Shown: piece by piece, positions 17,076 to 25,286 of the stretch | How positions within the stretch are numbered: the first letter of the stretch is position 1 | Layout: every line of letters begins with the position of its first letter | Position numbers and translations under genes: made by a program | Assembly (NCBI RefSeq): GCF_003710815.1 | Contig: NZ_RHHP01000010.1 | Span: forward strand, 124,001-188,000 | Reading direction: 5' to 3' | From: Brevibacillus centrosporus | Lineage (GTDB): Bacteria; Bacillota; Bacilli; Brevibacillales; Brevibacillaceae | Length of the DNA: 64,000 nucleotides | Notes under the pieces: model-generated | What the model was told of the DNA's origin: nothing | What the model saw: the letters and a program-made list of their open reading frames with translations, nothing else | Database searches by the model: none

Positions 17076-18043
17076 GTGAGATTTTGTTAGAAGCAAAAGG
17101 CTTGAAAAAGTATTTTCCCATGAAGAAAGGGTTTTTGCGCCGCACGGTTTCCCAGGTAAAAGCAGTAGATGATTTGTCATTTCACGTCCTCAAAGGCGAA
17201 ACGCTGGGAATCGTCGGTGAGTCCGGCTGTGGAAAATCGACGACGGGCAGGCTGTTAATTCGCCTCTTGGAAGCGACGGAAGGCGAAGTCATTTACAAGG
17301 GAAGAAACATCCTGCACACCCAAAAGGAAGAAATGCGCGAGCTTCGCAAGGAATTGCAAATGGTTTTTCAGGATCCGTACTCTTCGCTGAATCCCCGGCT
17401 GACTGTCGGGCAGATTCTCGAAGAACCACTGGCAAACTACCAGCTTTCCCCCAAAAATGAGTGGCGAGAAAAGATTCTGGAGCTGCTTCAAGTCGTGGGA
17501 CTGGGTGAGCAAGCGATTCATCGCTATCCCCATGAGTTTAGTGGAGGACAGCGACAGCGGATCGGCATAGCAAGAGCACTGATGCTCGGACCCGAGCTGA
17601 TCATCGCAGACGAGCCCGTATCGGCCCTGGATGTCTCCATTCAATCGCAGGTATTGAACCTGCTGAAGGATTTGCAGCAGCGATATGCCCTGACCTTTAT
17701 TTTTATTTCTCATGATTTAAGTGTGGTGAATCATTTTTGTGATCGCATCTTGGTGATGTATCTGGGCCGGGTGGTTGAAATCAGCTCAAAAAAGAGTTTG
17801 TTTGAAAGACCGCTTCATCCTTACTCGCAGGCGCTTCTATCGGCGGTTCCCAGTCCTGATCCGAAGCGCAAGAAGGACAGAATCATCCTGACCGGCGACG
17901 TTCCCAGTCCATCCAATCCACCTTCGGGCTGTGCATTTCACCCGCGCTGTCCGGCTTGTATGGACATCTGCAAGCAGGTACGTCCAGCCTTGCGACATAC
18001 TGCGGACGGGGAGGCTGTTGCCTGCCATTTATACAGCGAATAG
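17072..18043 (+). CDS. Peptide ABC transporter ATP-binding protein (DppF/OppF type), importer 1
   Basis: Second ATPase of importer 1, 323 residues. Seen: Walker [10 protein letters not shown], the family segment VFQDPYSSLNPRLTVG, signature FSGGQRQRIGIARAL, Walker B LIIADEPVSALD, and a C-terminal Cys cluster CAFHPRCPACMDIC. It starts at the ATG overlapping the previous stop and forms the expected D/F heterodimer partner. Confidence 0.95.
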   Translation: MSEILLEAKGLKKYFPMKKGFLRRTVSQVKAVDDLSFHVLKGETLGIVGESGCGKSTTGRLLIRLLEATEGEVIYKGRNILHTQKEEMRELRKELQMVFQDPYSSLNPRLTVGQILEEPLANYQLSPKNEWREKILELLQVVGLGEQAIHRYPHEFSGGQRQRIGIARALMLGPELIIADEPVSALDVSIQSQVLNLLKDLQQRYALTFIFISHDLSVVNHFCDRILVMYLGRVVEISSKKSLFERPLHPYSQALLSAVPSPDPKRKKDRIILTGDVPSPSNPPSGCAFHPRCPACMDICKQVRPALRHTADGEAVACHLYSE

Positions 18044-18090
18044 CATCTCGTCAATCACTTCAAACCAAACAAGATCAGGGGGAAACGAAT

Positions 18091-19803
18091 GTGAAGCCAA
18101 TGAACAGAAAGAATGTCATGCTCTCACTCCTGCTGTCTGCAAGCATGCTGGCAGCTTGCTCATCGCAGCCGACGAGCAATGGAAATCAAAGCGCGGCCAG
18201 TCCATCCGGCACGAGTACTCCGGCCGCGACCACTTCTCAGCCTGCACCAGCAAGCGGGCAGCCTGCTGTCGGCGGAACACTGGTAGTGGGAACGCTGTCT
18301 GGACCCGATACCCTAAACCCACTCGTTTCCAACACGACACCGGGCAGCTGGGTCGTCAACAATCTGTATCCGCATTTGATGCAGATGGATCCGAGCGGCA
18401 AAAAGGTACCTTACCTGGCTGAATCCGTCACGACTTCAGAAGACGGGCTTACCATCACGATCAAGCTTCGCGATGGCGTGACGTGGCAGGATGGGCAGCC
18501 GATCACCTCGGAGGACGTCGCATTCACGGGCCAGCTCTTGCACGACAAAAAGCTTCAATGGACGGCAGAGATTTTTGATCAGGTAGCCAAGGTCGAAACA
18601 CCGGACAAATTGACCGTCGTATACACCTTAAAAGGTCCTTATCCTGCCTTCTCTGGGGCCATCGGTTACTGGGTACGGATCGTTCCGAAGCATATTTGGG
18701 AAAAAGTCGACGATCCGAAAGCCTTTGAAAACGCAGAGCCGGTTGGGGCGGGTCCATTCAAGCTCGTCAAGTATGAAAAAGGTCAGTACATCGAGCTGGC
18801 TGCGATCGACAAATGGTTTTCTGCACCAGGCGGACGCCCTTATCTGGATAAAGTGATCTTCAAGATTTACCCGGACGCCAATACGATGACACTTGCGCTG
18901 CAAAAAGGGGAAGTAGACGTTACCTCTTCCGATTTGCCGACATCAGCAGCCAAGCTTTTGGCGACCAACCCGTCTATCAAGGTGGAGCAAACAGCGAGCC
19001 TTGGCTTCGCTTACTACAGCTTTAATACAGATGGATCCAAAGGCGTATCTCCGACGCAAGACGTCAACTTCCGCCAAGCGATGGCGACAGCGACAGACCG
19101 CAGCACCATCCTGAACGTAGCGCTGGAGGGAGCAGGCATGCAGATCGACACGCCGATTTCCCCGCTGTTTGCCGACTGGATCAACCCCGACGCGAAAGCA
19201 CCTGCTTACGATACGGCCAAGGCAAAAGAGATCCTCACGAGTGCCGGATACAGCGATACCGACGGAGATGGCATTCTGAATGCTCCAGGCAGCTTTGGCG
19301 GCAAAAACGTAGAACCGGAAGTCATCTACGACGGGGCGAACGTCTTCCACCAAAAGGTTGCGAAAATTCTGGAGAAAAACGCGGCTGATATCGGCGTGAA
19401 GCTGGTTTTGAAGCCGGTCGAGTACAACACGCTGGTAGCGAAAGTGTTTAACGAACGCGATTTTCAAATGCATATCGGAAAATGGGGCGTTCTGGATGAG
19501 CCGAGCGAAACCTTCTCCAATCTGTATCATTCCAAAGCAAAAAACAACATGGCCACTTATACGAATACCGAGATGGATCGCTTGGCAGATGGAGCGAAAT
19601 ACGCGAAGAGCGAGCAGATTGCGCGTGACGATGTAAAAGCAGCCCAAGCGCTGTTCGTCAAAGAGTTCCCGGTAGTGCCGATCTACGTACAAAAGTTCAA
19701 CCTCGCCTATAACGCGGATAAGTTCGGGGGCTTCACGTTGTTCCCAGGTGACCTGCAAGGCTTGGTGGATCCAAACTCACTCGTTGGCGTCTACAAAAAG
19801 TAA
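18091..19803 (+). CDS. Peptide-binding lipoprotein (SBP family 5), importer 1
   Basis: Extracellular solute-binding lipoprotein of 570 residues. Lipobox LAAC near residue 22 follows a short signal, then a Ser/Thr/Pro-rich linker to about residue 55. The mature part has the ordinary family-5 order: GPDTLNPL start, KLRDGVTWQDGQPITSEDV, NFRQAMATATDR, then the C-terminal block beginning near 406 and containing IGVKLVLKPVEYNT. GTG at 18091 is chosen by spacing from the AGGGGG site; ATG at 18100 is possible. This conventional order is the reference against which the importer 2 protein is permuted. Ligand unknown. Confidence 0.92.
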   Translation: MKPMNRKNVMLSLLLSASMLAACSSQPTSNGNQSAASPSGTSTPAATTSQPAPASGQPAVGGTLVVGTLSGPDTLNPLVSNTTPGSWVVNNLYPHLMQMDPSGKKVPYLAESVTTSEDGLTITIKLRDGVTWQDGQPITSEDVAFTGQLLHDKKLQWTAEIFDQVAKVETPDKLTVVYTLKGPYPAFSGAIGYWVRIVPKHIWEKVDDPKAFENAEPVGAGPFKLVKYEKGQYIELAAIDKWFSAPGGRPYLDKVIFKIYPDANTMTLALQKGEVDVTSSDLPTSAAKLLATNPSIKVEQTASLGFAYYSFNTDGSKGVSPTQDVNFRQAMATATDRSTILNVALEGAGMQIDTPISPLFADWINPDAKAPAYDTAKAKEILTSAGYSDTDGDGILNAPGSFGGKNVEPEVIYDGANVFHQKVAKILEKNAADIGVKLVLKPVEYNTLVAKVFNERDFQMHIGKWGVLDEPSETFSNLYHSKAKNNMATYTNTEMDRLADGAKYAKSEQIARDDVKAAQALFVKEFPVVPIYVQKFNLAYNADKFGGFTLFPGDLQGLVDPNSLVGVYKK

Positions 19804-19812
19804 AACGGACAT

Positions 19813-19847
19813 CTACCCGAGAGGCTCATCATTGGCTGCTCGGGTAG
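19813..19847 (+). terminator. Stem-loop between binding protein and permease genes (attenuator candidate)
   Basis: CTACCCGAG (19813-19821) pairs perfectly with CTCGGGTAG (19839-19847). There is no T run, so it is better read as an RNA-stabilising or partial-termination hairpin that would keep the binding protein more abundant than the permeases. Confidence 0.5.
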
Positions 19848-19874
19848 TATGATCCACGTAAGGGAGTGCCGCTC

Positions 19875-20834
19875 ATGACGCATTTTCTCATTGCCCGGCT
19901 GCTGCGCGGCGTGATCACCGTGCTGGTAGCCGTGACTGCTACCTTTTTAATCCTGCGTGTAATGCCCGGCGACCCGACGACCATGATGCTGGACAATCGC
20001 GTTCCTGAGGAAATCAGACAGCAGCTCTTAAAGGATTTTGGATTGGACAAAGATTTGTTTACGCAATATCTCATCTTTCTCAAGCAGCTATTTCTTGGTT
20101 TCGATTTGGGTACGTCCTTCGTGCAAAGGGTTCCTGTCATGGATGTGATCTTGTCGAGACTTCCCTGGACATTGGTATTGATGTCTGTATCTATGCTGAT
20201 TACCGCTTTGATTGGCATACCCTTGGGCGTCATTGCAGCTTATCGCAAGGGCTCCTTTCTGGACCAGGCAATCAATGCTTTGTCGATCCTGGGTATTGCT
20301 TTGTTCATTCCCTGGTTGGGGATCATACTCCTGTATTTCCTGGGACTGAAAATTCCTTGGTTCCCCATAGGCGGCGCTGTAACCGTCGGCTTGGAGGGCT
20401 GGGATTACATCTGGGATGCCACAAAGCATTTGGTATTGCCAGTCGTGTCCTTGACGATCGTGCATCTGGCCAGCTACGTGCTCTATATGCGGGCAAGCAC
20501 GATTGACGTTTTAAATGAGGAATACATTCGCACAGCCCGCGCCAAAGGGTTGAAGGAGAGGGTCGTGCTGTGGCGCCATGCAGTACGCAATTCCTTGCTC
20601 TCCACGGTTACCATGATGGGCTTGCAGCTGGGAGCCATTGTCGGCGGTGCCATCCTGACGGAGACCGTGTTTGCCTATCCAGGTCTTGGCAGGCTGATCT
20701 ATGAAGCAGTTAAAGAGCATGATTATCCGATTTTACAGGGGACCTTCTTGATACTTGCCGTAACCGTCGTCGTGGTGAACATTTTGACAGACATTGTCTA
20801 TTCGTACTTGGATCCGAAAATTACGAACAGCTAG
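19875..20834 (+). CDS. Peptide ABC transporter permease (DppB/OppB type), importer 1
   Basis: Membrane permease of 319 residues with six predicted segments. Hallmarks: N-terminal RLLRGVITVLVAVTATFLIL with RVMPGDPT, and the cytoplasmic EAA loop EEYIRTARAKGLKERVV followed by HAVRNSLL. ATG at 19875 is preferred to GTG 19866 because AAGGGAG lies eight bases upstream. Pairs with the DppC-type permease 11 bases downstream. Confidence 0.95.
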   Translation: MTHFLIARLLRGVITVLVAVTATFLILRVMPGDPTTMMLDNRVPEEIRQQLLKDFGLDKDLFTQYLIFLKQLFLGFDLGTSFVQRVPVMDVILSRLPWTLVLMSVSMLITALIGIPLGVIAAYRKGSFLDQAINALSILGIALFIPWLGIILLYFLGLKIPWFPIGGAVTVGLEGWDYIWDATKHLVLPVVSLTIVHLASYVLYMRASTIDVLNEEYIRTARAKGLKERVVLWRHAVRNSLLSTVTMMGLQLGAIVGGAILTETVFAYPGLGRLIYEAVKEHDYPILQGTFLILAVTVVVVNILTDIVYSYLDPKITNS

Positions 20835-20845
20835 GGGGAAGGGGA

Positions 20846-21760
20846 ATGGAAAATACCACTTTGGTCAAAGAAAATGTCCCTGGCTCGCTGCCCCTTTCGA
20901 TCCAGCAGCCCAGAACGTCCCCTCTGCGGGAGTTCATCAAGCACTTTCGGAGGAATCGACTCGGGGTCATTGGATTATTCGGCATTTTGGCGCTGCTGCT
21001 TCTGGCGGTTTTCGCACCCGCCATTAGTGATCGTCCTACCGGGTACGGGGACGTCACCAACATGCTGCAGCCGCCAAACGCCCAGTATTGGTTTGGTACG
21101 GATTCGGTTGGCTTGAGCATTTTCGATCAGGTCATCTGGGGGACGCGGGTTTCCTTGTACGTCGGTCTGACCTCTGCTGTGATCTCGATCCTGATCGGAG
21201 TACCGATCGGCCTGTTATCCGGCTACTACGGGGGGAGAGTGTCGCACATCGGCATGGCGATTACGGACATTTTTCTGACGCTGCCTGTGCTTCCGCTCAT
21301 GATCATTATGGCGGCCGTTTTAGGGACGGGGATCAGCAATATTGCAATTATCATCGGCCTATTCAGCTGGCCGCAGATTGCGCGGGTGACCCGTGCGGAA
21401 ACGCTGGCGATTCGTGAAAAGCAATACATCGAAGCTGCGAGAGCGATTGGAACAAAAGAGTCCAAAATCATCTTCCGCCACGTTCTGTTAAATGCCTTTC
21501 CTCCGATCCTCGTCAACATGACGATCATCATGGGAACGTCCGTGTTATCCGAGGCAGGCTTGAGCTTTCTCGGTCTGGGCGACCCTATGAGCTGGAGCTG
21601 GGGGACTATTTTGCAAAATGCGCATTCTACCGGTGTCATTATCCATGCGTGGTGGCTGGCGTTGTTTCCGAGCATCGCTATCGTCGTTCTGGTGCTGTCC
21701 TTCAACTTCCTCGGTATCGGCATCAATGAAGCACTGAATCCGCGCTTGAGAAAAAGATAA
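20846..21760 (+). CDS. Peptide ABC transporter permease (DppC/OppC type), importer 1
   Basis: Second permease, 304 residues, with the typical N-terminal FIKHFRRNRLGVIGLFGILA and the FGTDSVGLSIFDQVIWGTRV segment; the EAA loop reads KQYIEAARAIGTKES followed by FRHVLLNAFPPI. Completes importer 1. Strong AGGGGGAAGGGG ribosome binding site. An M24 gene follows 20 bases later. Confidence 0.95.
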   Translation: MENTTLVKENVPGSLPLSIQQPRTSPLREFIKHFRRNRLGVIGLFGILALLLLAVFAPAISDRPTGYGDVTNMLQPPNAQYWFGTDSVGLSIFDQVIWGTRVSLYVGLTSAVISILIGVPIGLLSGYYGGRVSHIGMAITDIFLTLPVLPLMIIMAAVLGTGISNIAIIIGLFSWPQIARVTRAETLAIREKQYIEAARAIGTKESKIIFRHVLLNAFPPILVNMTIIMGTSVLSEAGLSFLGLGDPMSWSWGTILQNAHSTGVIIHAWWLALFPSIAIVVLVLSFNFLGIGINEALNPRLRKR

Positions 21761-21780
21761 TTTTCCAGGAGGGACGTAAA

Positions 21781-22941
21781 ATGCTGACCAGGATTCCGAA
21801 AGAAGTTTATGCCGAGAGGATTGCCCGCATACAGGAGCATTTGCGCCAGAAGGCGATCAGCGGCCTGCTCGTGACCAACACGTACAACATCTTTTACACG
21901 ACAGGGCTGTTTCATTTTCCAAACGAACGGCCCGTTGCCTTGTTTGTCCCGGCAGCTGGCGAATCGATTTTGTTTGTTCCGGTGATGGAGCTGCAAGAGG
22001 CGAAGCATCAGACGATCTTCCAGGACATTCGCGACTATTTCGAATACCCGGGAGTCGTTCACCCGATTGACTGGATGGTGGGCAGCATCAAGCAAACCTA
22101 TCCAAAGCTGTCACAAGTGAGCATCGATGGTGGCAGCCGTGAGCTCTTTCATCGCGTGCGTGAATTGTTTGCGCCTACCTCTTTGTCCGTCAATCCGCTT
22201 ATCCACGAATTGCGGCTGACAAAGGATGCGCATGAGGTCGAATTGCTCCGTGCTGCCGGGCAGTACTCCGACTACATCGTCAAGCGGGGAACAGAGGTAG
22301 CTGCACCTGGCATGTCTGAGCTGGAGATGCTGCAAACCATTTCGGGAGATACTCTGAACAAAATGATTGAAGATTTGGGCGATGTTGTGTACGTCCCCGG
22401 TGGACCTGCAGGCGGACTGGTTCCAAGTGGACTTCGTACGGCGATGCCTCATGCACTGCCGAGTGCGAAGCGCATGGAAAAAGGCGAGACGCTAATCCTC
22501 AGCTGCGGTGCAAATGTAGGAGGCTATCGGGCGGAATGTGAACGCACGTGCTTCATCGGAGACGTGAGTGATGAGCAGGCAAAAGTGCTGGAGGTGATGG
22601 CGACCGCACAGCAGATGGCGATCGAGGCCATGCGTCCGGGAAATAAGTGCTCGGATATCGACGCGATCGCACTGGATTACATTCGAAAAGCCGGCTACGG
22701 TCAGTACCTGCTGCACCGGACAGGGCATGGAAAGGGCCTAGAGGAGCACGAAGCTCCTTGGATCGAGGTGGGCGACCATACCGTGCTGCGACCAGGAATG
22801 GTCTTGTCCAGCGAGCCTGGCATTTACATCGAAGGCTTCTCCGGATTCCGCCATTCCGATACGATCATCGTCACGGACGACGAACCGCTTGTCGTCACGC
22901 AATTTCCGAAGTCCTTGGATCAATTGATTATCAACGTATAG
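21781..22941 (+). CDS. M24 (prolidase/creatinase-fold) family hydrolase with altered metal-ligand positions
   Basis: Pita-bread-fold protein of 386 residues with a creatinase N-terminal domain (about 10-145) and an M24 catalytic domain (about 150-386). The metal-dependent members use Asp, Asp, His, Glu, Glu. Here His (H316, in TGHGKG) and Glu (E345, in SSEPGIY) remain, but the first Asp site reads S241-C-G, the second E252 (AECERT), and the last Glu region reads FRHSDT (357-361). This resembles creatinase or ectoine-hydrolase-like members that do not use the classical dimetal site. Third class of enzyme after the importer genes in the P3 operon; may cleave C-N bonds other than Xaa-Pro. Confidence 0.85.
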   Translation: MLTRIPKEVYAERIARIQEHLRQKAISGLLVTNTYNIFYTTGLFHFPNERPVALFVPAAGESILFVPVMELQEAKHQTIFQDIRDYFEYPGVVHPIDWMVGSIKQTYPKLSQVSIDGGSRELFHRVRELFAPTSLSVNPLIHELRLTKDAHEVELLRAAGQYSDYIVKRGTEVAAPGMSELEMLQTISGDTLNKMIEDLGDVVYVPGGPAGGLVPSGLRTAMPHALPSAKRMEKGETLILSCGANVGGYRAECERTCFIGDVSDEQAKVLEVMATAQQMAIEAMRPGNKCSDIDAIALDYIRKAGYGQYLLHRTGHGKGLEEHEAPWIEVGDHTVLRPGMVLSSEPGIYIEGFSGFRHSDTIIVTDDEPLVVTQFPKSLDQLIINV

Positions 22942-22951
22942 GAGGATGAGC

Positions 22952-23779
22952 ATGTACACGACGATAAACGACTGCCGCATTTACTATGAGGTTCACGGAA
23001 AAGACGATGGCGAGATGATCTTTTTCATCCACGGTGCTCCTGGCTTGGGAGATTGTCGAGCGGATCGCAAAGCGTTTGCACCATTGGAGGAGACCCATAA
23101 GCTCGTGTTTTTGGATATGCGCGGTTCAGGTCGGTCGGAAGAGAAGCCCCCTTATACGCATGAGCAATGGGCTGCCGACATCGATGAATTGCGCAAACAA
23201 CTGAATGTGGACAAAATCGTGATCCATGGCGGCTCCTATGGCGGCTATATGGCTTTGGAATACGTTACCCGGTATCCGCAGCATGTCTCTCATGTCATGC
23301 TGCGTGATACGAAGCCAGGCTCCGATCGCCAGGATGTAGCGACAAAACGCGCACTGGAAGCCGATCTGCCAGGGCTGACCGAGGATGAGCTGGTCCGGAT
23401 GTTCGCCGGCGAAATGCGCTCCAACGAAGAGCTGAAATCAGTCTTTTTTGCCCTCCAGCCCTTGTATACGGTGGAATACGATCCCGTGGTCGCAAAGGAG
23501 AAAATCGATAGCATCTACTATCACTATGAGACGCATAATTTTGCCTTCAGCGTGAACCAGCCGACCTTCAACCTCCGCGACAAGCTGCCAGCGATTGACG
23601 TGCCCGTTCTCGTATCGGTAGGGCGACACGATTGGATTACTCCGGTGGATGCGTCAGAGGAAATCGCGAGCCTCATCCCGCGATCCGAGCTGGTTATCTA
23701 CGAAAATAGCGGACACTCGCCGCACATCGAAGAAAATGAAAGGTACTTGAGCCGTGTTCGTCAATTTCTCGCAAAATAA
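22952..23779 (+). CDS. Alpha/beta hydrolase, proline iminopeptidase-like (S33)
   Basis: Cytoplasmic serine hydrolase of 275 residues. Oxyanion motif HGAPG (28-32), MRGSGRSE typical of S33, nucleophile elbow GGSYGG with Ser95, Asp in VGRHDWITP and His in ENSGHSPHIEE complete the triad. ATG 22952 is preferred to ATG 22946 by spacing from GGAGG. Prolyl aminopeptidases release N-terminal proline; an esterase or amidase is the alternative. It lies 10 bases after the M24 gene in the P3 operon. Confidence 0.87.
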   Translation: MYTTINDCRIYYEVHGKDDGEMIFFIHGAPGLGDCRADRKAFAPLEETHKLVFLDMRGSGRSEEKPPYTHEQWAADIDELRKQLNVDKIVIHGGSYGGYMALEYVTRYPQHVSHVMLRDTKPGSDRQDVATKRALEADLPGLTEDELVRMFAGEMRSNEELKSVFFALQPLYTVEYDPVVAKEKIDSIYYHYETHNFAFSVNQPTFNLRDKLPAIDVPVLVSVGRHDWITPVDASEEIASLIPRSELVIYENSGHSPHIEENERYLSRVRQFLAK

Positions 23780-23822
23780 CATTCGCAATCCTAGTAAAAA
23801 GAAAACCGAGGAGGGTACTGGA

Positions 23823-25253
23823 ATGAATCTGCAAGAGGTTCTCACCCATTTGGAAAAAAACTTCGAGGAAGATCTGGAACGTGTCCGTGAATTTCTCCGC
23901 ATGCCTAGCATCAGCTACACAGGCGAAGGAATCGAAGAGACGGCAAACAAATTAAAAGAGATCATCGAGGAGCTGGGAGGAACTGCGGAAGTGGTGCCGA
24001 CCAAAGGGCATCCCATCGTATTTGGAGAGTTTGACGAAGGACAGGACCATACTCTTTTGGTCTACGGGATGTACGACGTAATGCCGACGGATGAAGAGGG
24101 CTGGACCGTTGATCCGTGGGGCGCAGAAATCAAGGATCTGCCCAAGTTTGGGCCGTGCATCGTCAACCGTGGGGCAGTGAATACAAAAGGACCGCTGGGC
24201 GCTTTCTTCAATACGATCCGCGCGATCCGGGAAGTGAATGGCAGGCTTCCGGTCAATTTGATCTTTGCTGTTGAAGGGGAAGAGGAAATGGGCAGCCGCA
24301 ACTTTCCGGCCTTCCTCGAGCAGTACAAAGAGAAATTGTCCAAAGCAGAAGCTGTCCTATTCCCTTTCTTCGAGCAGGATGAAGTCGGTACACCCGGTCT
24401 GGTGCTTGGCACAAAAGGACTGCTTTACTTTGAGCTGGTTTGTCAGGGCGGAGATTGGGGAGGTCCTACCTCCCGCGGCATTCATGGCTCCTTTAACGCA
24501 TGGGTGAAAAACCCTGCGTGGCGCCTCGTGCAAGCTCTCTCTACCATGGTGGACGTCGATGAAAATATTTTGATAGAAGGCCTCTTGGATGATGTGTCAG
24601 AGATTCCTGCAAAAGAAAGGGATATTCTGAAACAGCAAATCGAGGAAGGCATCTATGACGAAAACGTGTTCCTCGAAAGCTATGATGTCAAACGCCTGAA
24701 ATACGATGGAACCGGGATGGACGTATGGGAAAAGCTGTACAGCCGGCCTCAGCTGAACATCGACGGAATCTACTCCGGCTACACGGGTCCAGGGACGAAA
24801 ACGCTGCTGCCTCATATTGCAACAGCCAAAGTCGACGTTCGCATGGTACCTCATATGGAGCCGGATGAAGTGGTTCGCGCTATTCGCGAGCATCTGGATA
24901 AACACGGATTTGCCGACATCGAAATGAACGTCGCCAACAAATACTACTGGTCAAAAGTATCGGTAGAGGAGAATGTCGTGCAAGCCATGATCGATACGTA
25001 CCGGACGATGGGCAAAGAGCCGCAAATCCAGCCTCTGAATCCAGGAAGTGCTCCCTACTATGTATTCGAGCGCTACTTGCAGATTCCTTATGTGACAGGT
25101 GGAATGGGGCACGGGGCCAGACAACACTCCAGCGACGAGTACTGCACGGTACAAGGCGTTCTCGACTTCGAGAAGTCAATGGCAATCTTCTTTGACCACT
25201 ATTGCCAGAGAGTGTCGGGTAAGCAGAATCCACAAGATGCGATCTCCAAGTAA
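23823..25253 (+). CDS. M20 family protein with non-canonical metal-site residues
   Basis: A 476-residue member of the M20 dipeptidase-like family. The general-base and ligand Glu pair is present (E153, E154 in EGEEEMGS), as is a late GARQHSSDEY. The usual first-ligand motif GHxD reads GMYD (M83, D85), and the usual bridging Asp in RGAxDxKG reads RGAVNTKG (N120). Two conserved metal ligands are therefore replaced by Met and Asn. ATG at 23823 follows GAGGAGGG; the frame is open upstream. Part of the P3 operon. It may be a distinct subfamily with another metal arrangement or an inactive partner. Confidence 0.85.
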   Translation: MNLQEVLTHLEKNFEEDLERVREFLRMPSISYTGEGIEETANKLKEIIEELGGTAEVVPTKGHPIVFGEFDEGQDHTLLVYGMYDVMPTDEEGWTVDPWGAEIKDLPKFGPCIVNRGAVNTKGPLGAFFNTIRAIREVNGRLPVNLIFAVEGEEEMGSRNFPAFLEQYKEKLSKAEAVLFPFFEQDEVGTPGLVLGTKGLLYFELVCQGGDWGGPTSRGIHGSFNAWVKNPAWRLVQALSTMVDVDENILIEGLLDDVSEIPAKERDILKQQIEEGIYDENVFLESYDVKRLKYDGTGMDVWEKLYSRPQLNIDGIYSGYTGPGTKTLLPHIATAKVDVRMVPHMEPDEVVRAIREHLDKHGFADIEMNVANKYYWSKVSVEENVVQAMIDTYRTMGKEPQIQPLNPGSAPYYVFERYLQIPYVTGGMGHGARQHSSDEYCTVQGVLDFEKSMAIFFDHYCQRVSGKQNPQDAISK

Positions 25254-25286
25254 CCATCAACCAGGTTCGAGAGGGAGGGGTTGCCC

